A stretch of 32,932 nt of DNA. It comes from Planctomycetia bacterium (GTDB lineage Bacteria > Planctomycetota > Planctomycetia > Pirellulales > JALHLM01). Shown piece after piece: positions 1 through 7,299 of the stretch (position 1 is its first letter; the number at the start of each line of letters is the position of its first letter). The stretch spans positions 1 to 32,932 of the forward strand of contig JAWXBP010000189.1 of NCBI GenBank assembly GCA_034440135.1. Reading direction: 5' to 3'. A program made the translations under genes and the position numbers. Under the pieces are notes generated by a model that saw only the letters and a list, made by a program, of their open reading frames with translations, did not search any database and was not told the origin of the DNA.

Positions 1-140
1 CCGCCCGAGGACCCGGAGTGGCGATGCCACCATCCGGCGTTGACGTCGGCCGCGGCGTTCGCCCAACTCAGGACGGCTACCACCGCGCCAAGCAACCATT
101 TCTTGCTCAGCAAATTTGTCATAACTCTCTTGCTCCCCAT
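1..140 (-). CDS. Secreted small protein, N-terminal part only
   Basis: Only the first 46 codons lie in the window; the gene runs off the left edge. Reading leftward from the ATG at 140 the protein begins MGSKRVMTNLLSKKWLLGAV and continues through a hydrophobic stretch to an Ala-rich region (ANAAADVNA), a good Sec signal peptide with likely cleavage after one of the alanines. The mature part starts GWWHRHSGSSG, a Trp/His/Gly/Ser-rich beginning. Short secreted proteins of this kind are, as I recall, common in planctomycetes, but no function can be given. A second in-frame ATG at 122 is preceded by AAGAGAG and could be the true start. It is divergent from thrS. Confidence 0.55.
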   Translation of the reverse strand, partial: MGSKRVMTNLLSKKWLLGAVVAVLSWANAAADVNAGWWHRHSGSSG

Positions 141-384
141 GGAATAGGACTGGTCACCTGTTGCGGTCCTGCCGCAAAACATACCAACCATAGCTCGTAA
201 TTCAAGGAACCTGGGGGAGCTTTTTCATTTTCGGGGGCTGCGGCGACTGCGGGGAATTTTCCGCGCATTGCGCAAATAAGCCCAGGGAAGGCCTCCCGCA
301 GCTTGGCTGCCGCCGACGGTTTTGAGGGCCATCCCTGGGCTTCGACGTGGACGGCTGCTTCGATTGCCCGCTGCCCGCCTCCAC

Positions 385-412
385 TTGCCGGAAACCCATT
401 AAAATCTATACT
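385..412 (+). promoter_or_regulatory. Candidate sigma70-type promoter of thrS
   Basis: TTGCCG (385-390) and TATACT (407-412) are separated by 16 bases. Transcription would start near 419 and give a leader of about 78 bases before the thrS ATG. This is a consensus match by eye, in a locally AT-richer patch of otherwise GC-rich DNA. Confidence 0.45.
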
Positions 413-442
413 TTGCGTGCATTCTGCGGTATTCCGTGCGCT

Positions 443-470
443 GGCCCTGCCCACGCCTGCTCGCAGGGCC
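443..470 (+). promoter_or_regulatory. Leader hairpin upstream of thrS
   Basis: GGCCCTGC (443-450) and GCAGGGCC (463-470) form a perfect 8-bp stem with a 12-base loop in the predicted thrS leader. It lies just before a purine-rich AGGGAG (476-481), which is 15 bases from the ATG and so rather far for a ribosome site. E. coli thrS is controlled by a leader structure bound by its own product; whether this hairpin does anything similar is only a suggestion. Confidence 0.3.
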
Positions 471-496
471 GCTCCAGGGAGTTTTGCTAGACCGAC

Positions 497-2506
497 ATGG
501 TGAAGATCAAGCTGCCGGACGGGAGCGTCCGCGAGTACGCGCGTCACGTGCGCCCGATTGATGTTGCGGCGGAAATCGGCCCCGGTCTGGCCAAGGCGAC
601 ACTCGCGGCGGTGGTAGACGGCGCCACCGTGGACAGCGTGACTCCGTTTCCCGGCGACGGCGAACACACGCTCCGGCTGCTGACCAAGAAAGACCCCGAA
701 GCCCTGGCGATCATGCGCCATTCCTGCGCGCATGTGATGGCCCGGGCCGTGATGCGGCTCTACGACGGCGTGCAGTTGGCCTTCGGGCCGACCATTGAAA
801 ACGGCTTTTACTACGACTTCGATCTGCCGCACAAACTGAGCGAGGCCGACTTCCCGGCGATCGAAGCCGAGATGGCGAAGCTCATCAAGGAAGACGAGCC
901 GTTCGAACGAATCGACGTGCCGCGCGGCGAAGCGATGTCGATGTGTCGCGAGTTGAAGCAGGCGCTCAAGGTCGAACACATCGAAACGGGGCTCGCCGAA
1001 GAACAGCGGCTGTCGTTCTACCGGCAAGGCGAGTTCCTCGATCTCTGCCGCGGACGCCATATCCCGAGCGCCGGCGCGATCGGCGCGTTCAAGTTGCTCT
1101 CAGTGGCCGGCGCCTACTGGAAAGGGGACTCGACGCGGCAGCAGTTGCAACGGCTTTACGCCACGGCGTTCTTCTCCAAACAAGAGTTGGAAGCGCGGCT
1201 CGTACACTTGGAAGAAGCCAAGCGCCGCGATCACCGTGTGCTGGGCAAGCAACTCGAACTGTTCACGATCAACCCGTTGGTCGGCTCCGGGCTGATCCTC
1301 TGGCTGCCGAAAGGCGCGATCATTCGCGGCGAGTTGGAAAAATTCGTTCGCGAGGAGTTGCTCAAGCGCGGCTACGAAACCGTCTACACGCCGAACATTG
1401 GCCGCGTGGAATTGTACCAGATTTCCGGCCATTTCCCGTACTACTCGGACAGCCAGTTCAAGCCGATCGAGATGGAAGAGGGCGAGCGTTATCTGCTCAA
1501 GCCGATGAATTGCCCTCATCACATCATGATCTACAAAGCGAAGCCGCGCAGCTATCGCGACCTGCCGGTCCGCCTGGCGGAGTTCGGCACCGTCTACCGC
1601 TACGAGCAATCGGGCGAGCTGAACGGCATGACCCGCGTGCGCGGTTTCACGCAAGACGACGCGCACATCTTCTGCACCGAAGAGCAAGTCGCCGGCGAGT
1701 TCCGTAGTTGCATCGAGATGACCCGCACCGTGTTGCAAGCGCTGGGCATGAACCAGTACCGCGTGCGGCTCGGCTTCCGCGATCCGGACAGCGACAAATA
1801 TGTCGGCAGCGCCGAGGCTTGGGAACGGGCCGAGAACGCGATCCTCAAGGTCTGCGGAGGGCTCGACCTGCCCGGCATGTCAATCGAACGCGGCGACGCG
1901 GCGTTCTATGGGCCGAAGGTCGACTTCGTCGTCGCCGACTGCATCGGCCGCGAGTGGCAGCTTGGTACCGTGCAACTCGACTACAACCTGCCGAGCGCCG
2001 AGCGCTTCGCGCTGGAATATATCGGCTCGGACAACACGGCGCACCGTCCGGTGATGATCCACCGCGCCCCGTTCGGCTCCCTGGAGCGCTTCGTCGGCGT
2101 GTTGATTGAACACTTCGCTGGCGTGTTCCCGCTCTGGCTCGCGCCGGAACAAGTCCGCGTGCTGGTCGTCAGCCAGAAGTTCGAGGACTACGCCCGCGAC
2201 TTGGAGTGCAAGCTTCGCGCGGCCGGCCTCCGCGTGACCGGCGACTACCGACCAGAAAAGATCGGCGCGAAGATTCGCGACGCCCAGTTGCAGCACATCC
2301 CATACATGTTGGTCGTCGGCGGCCGCGAAGCGGAGAACGGCGAAGTCGCCGTCCGCGATCGGATCGACGGCGACCTGGGCGCAATGAAAATCGACGCCGC
2401 GATCGAACGCTTGCTGACCGAAGTGCGCGAGAAGACGATTCGCCAGGTTGCCGCGCCCACCGTGGCGGCGGCCATCACCGACGACGGCAAGGCGAATGAG
2501 TATTGA
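497..2506 (+). CDS. thrS: Threonyl-tRNA synthetase
   Basis: Charges tRNA-Thr with threonine using ATP, in the cytoplasm. The 669-residue protein has the full bacterial layout: an N-terminal TGS domain (about 1-62); an editing domain with HSCAH (75-79) and the C184/H188 pair in CRGRH, the metal-binding-like set that removes mischarged serine; the class II catalytic core with the zinc ligands C339 (NCPHH), H390 (DDAH) and H522 (MIHRAPFGS); and an anticodon-binding domain from about 535 to the end. It is slightly longer than the E. coli enzyme (642) because of an Ala-rich tail. The ATG at 497 gives the expected N-terminus ([10 protein letters not shown]), although its ribosome site is weak. thrS followed by infC is the classical bacterial order. 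Identification is secure. Confidence 0.97.
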   Translation: MVKIKLPDGSVREYARHVRPIDVAAEIGPGLAKATLAAVVDGATVDSVTPFPGDGEHTLRLLTKKDPEALAIMRHSCAHVMARAVMRLYDGVQLAFGPTIENGFYYDFDLPHKLSEADFPAIEAEMAKLIKEDEPFERIDVPRGEAMSMCRELKQALKVEHIETGLAEEQRLSFYRQGEFLDLCRGRHIPSAGAIGAFKLLSVAGAYWKGDSTRQQLQRLYATAFFSKQELEARLVHLEEAKRRDHRVLGKQLELFTINPLVGSGLILWLPKGAIIRGELEKFVREELLKRGYETVYTPNIGRVELYQISGHFPYYSDSQFKPIEMEEGERYLLKPMNCPHHIMIYKAKPRSYRDLPVRLAEFGTVYRYEQSGELNGMTRVRGFTQDDAHIFCTEEQVAGEFRSCIEMTRTVLQALGMNQYRVRLGFRDPDSDKYVGSAEAWERAENAILKVCGGLDLPGMSIERGDAAFYGPKVDFVVADCIGREWQLGTVQLDYNLPSAERFALEYIGSDNTAHRPVMIHRAPFGSLERFVGVLIEHFAGVFPLWLAPEQVRVLVVSQKFEDYARDLECKLRAAGLRVTGDYRPEKIGAKIRDAQLQHIPYMLVVGGREAENGEVAVRDRIDGDLGAMKIDAAIERLLTEVREKTIRQVAAPTVAAAITDDGKANEY

Positions 2507-2508
2507 GT

Positions 2509-2536
2509 CTGAAGTTTTCAGTGTTCAGTTTTCAGC
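2509..2536. repeat. TTTTCAGTGTTCAG-type intergenic repeat
   Basis: Directly after the thrS stop codon the motif GTTTTCAGTGTTCAGTTTTC repeats the element TTTTCAG twice around a GTTCAG core. I recall similar strings between genes in planctomycete genomes, but this is not checked here. It is the first of two repeat types in the thrS-infC spacer. Confidence 0.4.
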
Positions 2537-2605
2537 GGGGATGTGAACGGAGTTCGTTGACTCCCCGTTCCGGACGCATCAAGATGACAAAGTGAAGGGC
2601 CGGCA

Positions 2606-2690
2606 CTACTCCGCCTACTTCACCTACTCCCTACTCCACCCACTTCCTACTTCCTACTTCCTACTTCCTACTTCCTACTTCCTGTCCCCT
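2606..2690. repeat. Tandem CTTCCTA heptamers in the thrS-infC spacer
   Basis: Six consecutive 7-base units occupy 2643-2684 (five CTTCCTA and a last CTTCCTG). They are preceded by degenerate CTACTTCAC/CTACTCC units from about 2606 that match the repeat family at 12552-12710 and 31171-31327. The heptamer length is not a multiple of three, so copy-number change by slippage would be tolerated only in non-coding DNA. The array ends 10 bases before the infC ribosome-binding site, so its length could affect infC expression. Confidence 0.75.
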
Positions 2691-2699
2691 TCCCATCAC

Positions 2700-2705
2700 A
2701 AGGAG
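2700..2705 (+). promoter_or_regulatory. Ribosome-binding site that fixes the infC start
   Basis: AAGGAG at 2700-2705 is an ideal Shine-Dalgarno sequence and lies 7 bases before the ATC at 2713. The only nearby conventional start, GTG at 2737, has no such sequence in front of it. The site therefore points to initiation at AUC. Confidence 0.7.
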
Positions 2706-2712
2706 TTTTGCC

Positions 2713-3219
2713 ATCGAACGAGCTCAGCAGCAGCGCGTGAACGAGCAGATTCGTATTTCGCCCGTTCGCGTCGTTTCGGATACCGGAGAATTATTAGGGG
2801 TCATGCCGACCGATCAGGCTCTCAATGCGGCGCGCGAAGCCGGCTTGGACCTCGTCGAAGTGGCGCCGAACGAGCGCCCGCCCGTTTGCCGCATCATGGA
2901 TTTCGGCAAATTCAAATACCAGAAGAAAAAGCGGGAACACAAGAGCCACGGGCACCAGGTCAAGATGAAGGAAATTCGCGTTCGCCCCAAGACCGGCGAA
3001 CACGACATCGAGACCAAGGTCAAGCATGCCCGGGAGTTCCTGGAACACAAAGACAAGGTGATCCTGTCGGTGGTGTTCCGCGGCCGCGAGCTCGCGCACA
3101 AGGAAGAAGGCCGGCGCGTCGTCGACCAGTTCATCAAGTCGTTGGAAGACGTCGGCAAGGTCGAGACGCACCCTTCCGAGCAAGGCAAACGCATCGTCTG
3201 CACGATCGCGCCGAAGTAA
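2713..3219 (+). CDS. infC: Translation initiation factor IF-3, AUC start
   Basis: IF-3 binds the 30S subunit, keeps it apart from 50S and checks start-codon/initiator-tRNA pairing. From the ATC at 2713 the protein is 168 residues: an N-terminal domain with VNEQIR and [23 protein letters not shown], the conserved [15 protein letters not shown] linker-start motif, a basic helix ([14 protein letters not shown]), then the C-terminal domain with [21 protein letters not shown] and FRGREL, ending CTIAPK. The AUC start has an excellent ribosome site at 7 bases, whereas the internal GTG at 2737 would remove the first eight codons and has none. Rare start codons (AUU in E. coli) let IF-3 repress its own synthesis, so the same control is likely here. 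The usual followers rpmI and rplT are absent. Confidence 0.93.
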   Translation: MERAQQQRVNEQIRISPVRVVSDTGELLGVMPTDQALNAAREAGLDLVEVAPNERPPVCRIMDFGKFKYQKKKREHKSHGHQVKMKEIRVRPKTGEHDIETKVKHAREFLEHKDKVILSVVFRGRELAHKEEGRRVVDQFIKSLEDVGKVETHPSEQGKRIVCTIAPK

Positions 3220-3222
3220 CCG

Positions 3223-4095
3223 ATGACCATCCCAGGCAAGAGATCCATCGGCACACTTCGCGGCGCGCTCGTGCTGCTGGCGCTGTGGGGGGCGATCAAG
3301 CCCCCGGCACAGCTTCACGCGGCGGAAGCAGGCGGCCTTCGCATCGCGTGGGCGGACAATTATCTCACGATCCACGGCGAGGACCTGCCCGGCGATGAGA
3401 TCAAGATTCTGTACCTCGAAGCATACTGCCGCGCCGGCTCCACCGATCGCGATTGGAACGCGACGGTCGTGCCGCATCGTACGGAATTGATCGCGGCCTC
3501 CGACGATCAGCAAACCATCGACCTGCGCTGTACGATCTCCGACGGCGTGACGGTCGAACATCGCATCACCGCCAACGGCGATGAGATTGATTTCCGGCTG
3601 CGGGCGCACAACCCGACGGATCGGCGCTCCGAAGTGCATTGGGCGCAGCCGTGCATTCGGGTCGATCGTTTTACCGGACGCAGGCAAGAGGACTATTTGC
3701 CCAACTGCTTTGTGTTCGTCGACGGCCAGTTGACGCGATTTCCGTTCGAGCCTTGGGCCGCGAAGGCGCGCTATATCCCCGGCCAGGTCTGGTGTCCGCG
3801 CAAGGTACCACGCGACGACGTGAACCCGCGCCCGTTGAGCGATGTCGTTCCCTCGAACGGCCTGATCGGTTGCTACTCGGCCGACGGCAAGACGATTATG
3901 GCCACGTCCTTCGAGCCGTATCAGGAATTGTTCCAAGGCGTGATCGTTTGCGTCCACGCAGATTTTCGCCTGGGCGGCCTGCCACCGGGCGAACGTAAAG
4001 AAATCCGCGGCAAGCTCTATGTAGTCGACGCCGACGTGCCAAAGTTGCTGGAACGCTACGAGAAGGATTTTCCGGAGCACCGCGCAGGTGAATGA
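3223..4095 (+). CDS. Secreted protein of unknown function
   Basis: The 290-residue product starts with a signal peptide (basic MTIPGKRSIGTLRG, hydrophobic LVLLALWGAI, possible cleavage near LHAAEA). The rest looks like a beta-rich extracytoplasmic protein: VEHRITANGDEIDFRLRAHN and WAQPCIRVDRFTG, with single cysteines (C64, C102, C144, C162 region) that might pair. I do not recognise a catalytic motif. Style and length suggest a planctomycete conserved secreted protein, perhaps with a carbohydrate-related fold, but that is a guess. The ATG is only three bases after the infC stop, so it is probably co-transcribed and perhaps translationally coupled, in the place where ribosomal protein genes usually sit. 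Confidence 0.75.
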   Translation: MTIPGKRSIGTLRGALVLLALWGAIKPPAQLHAAEAGGLRIAWADNYLTIHGEDLPGDEIKILYLEAYCRAGSTDRDWNATVVPHRTELIAASDDQQTIDLRCTISDGVTVEHRITANGDEIDFRLRAHNPTDRRSEVHWAQPCIRVDRFTGRRQEDYLPNCFVFVDGQLTRFPFEPWAAKARYIPGQVWCPRKVPRDDVNPRPLSDVVPSNGLIGCYSADGKTIMATSFEPYQELFQGVIVCVHADFRLGGLPPGERKEIRGKLYVVDADVPKLLERYEKDFPEHRAGE

Positions 4096-4097
4096 TT

Positions 4098-4290
4098 GCC
4101 CGCGAAACACGCAGAAGAGGAGAGTGGCGTGGGCGAATCAATGTTTGGGAAATCCTTGGTCGTTGAAGTAACGACGCCCCGTAGCCACCGACATCGGCTG
4201 AAGTTGACGAATGCTCAAAAACGCCTTTTAACAGACGACAAACTAAACATTTCCCCTTCCACTTTCGTGTGTTTCGCGTGTTTCGCGGGC
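4098..4290. repeat. 193-bp element bounded by perfect 15-bp inverted repeats
   Basis: GCCCGCGAAACACGC (4098-4112) is repeated in exact inverted form as GCGTGTTTCGCGGGC (4276-4290). The pair bounds almost the whole spacer between the secreted-protein gene (stop at 4095) and the helicase gene (start at 4303). The right arm is extended inward by another TTTCGTGTG unit. The inside has no plausible gene; a 65-codon frame across it lacks a proper start and reads through the arms. It resembles a miniature mobile or REP-like element, with no transposase inside. Confidence 0.65.
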
Positions 4291-4302
4291 TAACTCCTCC
4301 CC

Positions 4303-6204
4303 ATGGCCGAAGACCATTTTTCCAGGTTGCGTCGGCTGTTGGAGTTGGAGAGCGATGCCGAGGCGGCGCGGATTTTGGAGCGCAGCCGCCGCCTGACTCC
4401 TGCCGAGGCCGAAGAAAGCGGCAATAGCCTCGTCGATTTGGTGATCGCCGATGAGGACGCTGGACTGGGCGGGCGCTACCTCGTGCGATTGGTGAAGCGC
4501 CGCCGCTCACCGCTGCCTTGGACGCGACTCGACGTGGGCAGCCCCGTCATATTGTCCCCAGGCGCGAAAACGACGGGCGGCGGGTATCGCGGCGTGATCA
4601 GCGAGCGCCGGCCGGACCAGGTGCAAGTTGCGCTCAGTTCCATGCCGGACGATCTGGAAGATCACGCCACTTGGCGACTCGATCTGGCGTTCGACGAGAT
4701 CGCCATGCACCGGCAGCGCGCGGCGCTCCAACAAGCGGCGATGGCCGCCGGGAATCGCACCGCGGCGCTCCGCGCGATTCTACTCGGTGAAAAGCCGCCG
4801 AGTTTTTCGCCGTTCCGCGCACTGCCGACGCTGGATGAAAACCTCAACGCAACGCAACGCGATGCGGTGCGACTGGCCGTCTCGGCGCGGGACTTGGCGC
4901 TGATACATGGTCCACCCGGCACCGGCAAGACGACAACCATCGTGGAAGTCATCCGCCACGCGATCCGCGCCGGACAGAAAGTGCTGGCCTGCGCGCCGAG
5001 CAACATGGGCGTCGACAATTTGTTTCAACGCCTGCTGGCCTGCGACGAACTGGCGGTTCGTTTGGGTCATCCCGCGCGGGTATTGCCCGAGTTGCGTGCC
5101 CACACGTTAGACCTGATGGTCGAAGAGCATCCGGACGTCAAAGTCGCGCGGCGGCTCGTTAAAGACGCCGTGGCGATGTTTCGCAAGGCCGATCATCATC
5201 GCCGCTCGAAACCGCAGCGCGGCGAGAAGCGCGGTATCCGCGAGGAAGCCCGCAGCTTGCTCGCGGACGCGCGGCGACTGGAAGCCCAAGCGGTGCGACA
5301 TATTCTCGATACGGCCGACGTGCTTTGCGCCACGACGACGGGCCTGGACGCGGAGTTGCTCGGCAATCGTCGCTTCGACCTCGTGGTCATCGACGAAGCT
5401 TGCCAAAGCACTGAGCCTGGCTGCTGGATTCCGATTCTGCGCGCGGAGCGCATCGTGCTGGCCGGCGATCATCGCCAGTTGCCGCCGACGATTCTCAGCC
5501 CGCAAGCGGCCGAGGAGGGATTCGGCGTCAGCCTCTTCGAACGCATCGTAGCGATGTACGGCGAGACCGTTTCGCGCCGCTTGGAAGTGCAGTACCGCAT
5601 GCACGCCCAGATCATGGAGTTCTCCTCGCGGGAGTTTTACGACGATACGCTCGTGGCGCACGAGTCGGTGGTAAGTCACCGGCTCTGCGACCTGCCAGAC
5701 GTTCAATCGACGCCGCTCACGGAACGCGTGATCGATTTCATCGACACCGCCGGCGCCGGCTACGACGAAGAACTCGAGCCCGACGGCGACAGCAAACTCA
5801 ATCCGCAGGAAGCGGAGCTAGTGCGAAGCGAAGTCCTCGCGCTGCTTGCGTCTGGCGTCCGGCCGCAGGATATCGCGGTGATCGCCCCTTATTCCGCGCA
5901 AGGCAAGCTGCTGCGGAATTTGATCCAAGTACCGGGGCTGGAGATCGACAGCGTCGACGGCTTTCAAGGTCGCGAAAAGGAAGCGGTGGTGATTTCGCTG
6001 GTGCGTTCCAACGCGCGCGGCGAGATCGGCTTCCTCTCGGACGTCCGCCGGATGAACGTGGCGCTCACGCGGGCGCGGCGCACACTCATCGTGATTGGCG
6101 ACAGCGCAACGCTCTCCAGCGCCCCGTTTTTCGCGCGGATGATCACGTATTTCGAGGAAATCGGCGCGTACCAGACCGTCTGGGACCGCCTGCCGCTCGA
6201 GTGA
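4303..6204 (+). CDS. UPF1/IGHMBP2-like superfamily 1 helicase
   Basis: A 633-residue ATP-driven DNA or RNA helicase of superfamily 1, group B. All core motifs are visible: Q motif (NATQRDAV, about 183-190), Walker A GPPGTGKTTT (203-212), Walker B DEACQ (364-368), motif III GDHRQLPPT (388-396), motif IV region QYRMH (430-434), motif V VDGFQGRE (551-558) and motif VI NVALTRAR (585-592). The region before 180 matches the small beta-barrel (about 78-135, VGSPVILSP to LAFDEI) typical of the IGHMBP2/UPF1 group. A charged helical insert at 285-330 sits between motifs Ia and II. Bacterial members are widespread and poorly characterised, so the substrate is unknown. It stands alone: a repeat element precedes it and a transposase relic follows. 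Confidence 0.9.
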   Translation: MAEDHFSRLRRLLELESDAEAARILERSRRLTPAEAEESGNSLVDLVIADEDAGLGGRYLVRLVKRRRSPLPWTRLDVGSPVILSPGAKTTGGGYRGVISERRPDQVQVALSSMPDDLEDHATWRLDLAFDEIAMHRQRAALQQAAMAAGNRTAALRAILLGEKPPSFSPFRALPTLDENLNATQRDAVRLAVSARDLALIHGPPGTGKTTTIVEVIRHAIRAGQKVLACAPSNMGVDNLFQRLLACDELAVRLGHPARVLPELRAHTLDLMVEEHPDVKVARRLVKDAVAMFRKADHHRRSKPQRGEKRGIREEARSLLADARRLEAQAVRHILDTADVLCATTTGLDAELLGNRRFDLVVIDEACQSTEPGCWIPILRAERIVLAGDHRQLPPTILSPQAAEEGFGVSLFERIVAMYGETVSRRLEVQYRMHAQIMEFSSREFYDDTLVAHESVVSHRLCDLPDVQSTPLTERVIDFIDTAGAGYDEELEPDGDSKLNPQEAELVRSEVLALLASGVRPQDIAVIAPYSAQGKLLRNLIQVPGLEIDSVDGFQGREKEAVVISLVRSNARGEIGFLSDVRRMNVALTRARRTLIVIGDSATLSSAPFFARMITYFEEIGAYQTVWDRLPLE

Positions 6205-6419
6205 TCGCCGATTTCGTCCCCTTTCACTAAATTCGACTTTTGCCGTTTTGGGGTTGCTAAAGACTGGTCTGCATAAATGGTGCGAGCCTCCGCCAGAATG
6301 CTTGGGACATCACTCTCAAGCCATCGAGCAAGGAGGCTCACGGTGGAACGTGCACCCAGTTTTTGGGGCATTGTGGCAAGGGCTGTTCGCAACGATGACC
6401 GCCCCGACTTTCGCCAGCT

Positions 6420-6640
6420 TGACAACCGTCACGACCGGCTGGGCCTTCGCCAGTCGGCGTACGGTTACGGCGGCCAAAGCTTGCTGTGCTGCTTGCCGAC
6501 GAATTGCAGTCTGACGAACCGGCTGGTGAAGGAAGCGCGGTTGTACGGCGCGCGGCTTCCGCGAAAAGCAGGAACGGCCGGCCGCACAAGCGACACGAGC
6601 GGATTCCCACGCGCTCTTCAAAAACCCACTCGGCCTGATG
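6420..6640 (+). pseudogene. Decayed DDE transposase fragment
   Basis: No intact gene lies between the helicase and the tRNA, but one frame reads SAYGYGGQSLL, then LTNRLVKEARLYG (6454-6550). This resembles the segment around the second catalytic Asp in IS4/IS701-type transposases (pattern GDSAYxxxxLL ... RLRxDAxLY). A different frame continues with GRPHKRHERIPT (6576-6611), matching the GRPRKxGxRLP stretch that normally comes next, so a frameshift separates them. The residue where catalytic Asp is expected is Gln, and N- and C-terminal parts are missing. The match is from memory of the family pattern. If correct, this is an old insertion-sequence remnant. Flanking bases show no clear terminal inverted repeats. 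Confidence 0.4.
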
Positions 6641-6851
6641 CTCAAGTAGACATAGCGGTTGCTCGCGCCCAAGCGGACCGAACCGTCCGTCAACCCAGGG
6701 AGAGACGAGAGCTAGAATCAACCGCGGGTTTTCGCCAAAGTGTTCCAATTCTGCGCCAAGATCGCAGACGGTAGATGTCTCGCCGAGCGAGGGCAGAGAC
6801 GCAATGCTTGCGGCCTTTACGCCGCAAGCTCTTGTCACAACTGGCCCTACA

Positions 6852-6889
6852 ACGCAAAAAGCCGACGTCTCGCGACGTCGGCTTTGCGT
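6852..6889 (-). terminator. Rho-independent terminator of the initiator tRNA gene
   Basis: GCCGACGTC (6861-6869) and GACGTCGGC (6874-6882) make a perfect 9-bp GC-rich stem with a 4-base loop. Outer ACGCAAA/TTTGCGT arms extend it. On the minus strand the stem is followed by TTTTT, so it terminates leftward transcripts, and its position about 50 bases past the tRNA 3' end fits. It may also stop rightward read-through. Confidence 0.8.
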
Positions 6890-6930
6890 ATAACCCTGCG
6901 GTAGGCGGATTTCACTACCGCAAATTCAAG

Positions 6931-7004
<74 letters not shown>

Positions 7005-7243
7005 TCAAGTTGGGCGCCGGAAACGACGGGCATACAGCCAATCGCTCCGGGCCTTGAAGTTTATCCGCTGTTACCCGCAAGTCCAGGGGAGCGCGCTGGA
7101 AATTTCGGGACTCGCAGGGGCCTCGTAGAGACCGGAACGACATTCCGTTCGCTGCCAACGCGTCGCCGTTTCCAGGCAATTTGCCGGCCGACCGTCATCT
7201 GCGTTGCGATCGTCATAACCATTGTCCACGTCCGGCCTTTTGC

Positions 7244-7272
7244 TTGTCGGGCCGCAGTTCCAGGGTTAAGAT
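7244..7272 (+). promoter_or_regulatory. Candidate promoter of the cyclase-fold protein gene
   Basis: TTGTCG (7244-7249) and TAAGAT (7267-7272) are 17 bases apart, giving a start near 7280 and a 20-base leader to the ATG at 7300. The -10 box matches the consensus at only four of six positions. The rest of the spacer between tRNA and gene (7005-7243) shows no gene; the tRNA's own promoter must lie there but I cannot point to it. Confidence 0.3.
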
Positions 7273-7299
7273 GCCCCATACGGAACGAGGCGGACGGCT

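Larger units (their letters stand above)
141..496. other. Divergent intergenic region before thrS
   Basis: The 356 bases between the leftward secreted-protein gene and thrS hold the thrS promoter candidate (385-412) and a leader hairpin (443-470). I see no convincing gene here. Short open frames on both strands have no start signals or recognisable residues, and a long antisense frame reaching from 119 to 1060 is a shadow of thrS. Confidence 0.5.

Noticed and set aside
119-1060. 313-codon leftward open frame over the thrS start
   Set aside because: Antisense shadow of thrS; Arg/His-rich and without family motifs, while the sense frame has complete synthetase motifs.
2794-4110. 438-codon leftward open frame over infC and the secreted protein gene
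   Set aside because: Mirror of two well-supported rightward genes in high-GC DNA; no start signal.
4096-4293. 65-codon frame inside the CGCGAAACACG element
   Set aside because: Its ends are simply the translated inverted repeats (for example VCFACFAG); start is not ATG with a ribosome site.
6277-6774. 165-codon rightward frame as an intact gene
   Set aside because: Only the middle part resembles a transposase and the matching text changes frame; Arg-rich tail looks random.
6338-6838. 166-codon leftward frame
   Set aside because: Runs opposite the transposase-like text and has no recognisable domain or start site.
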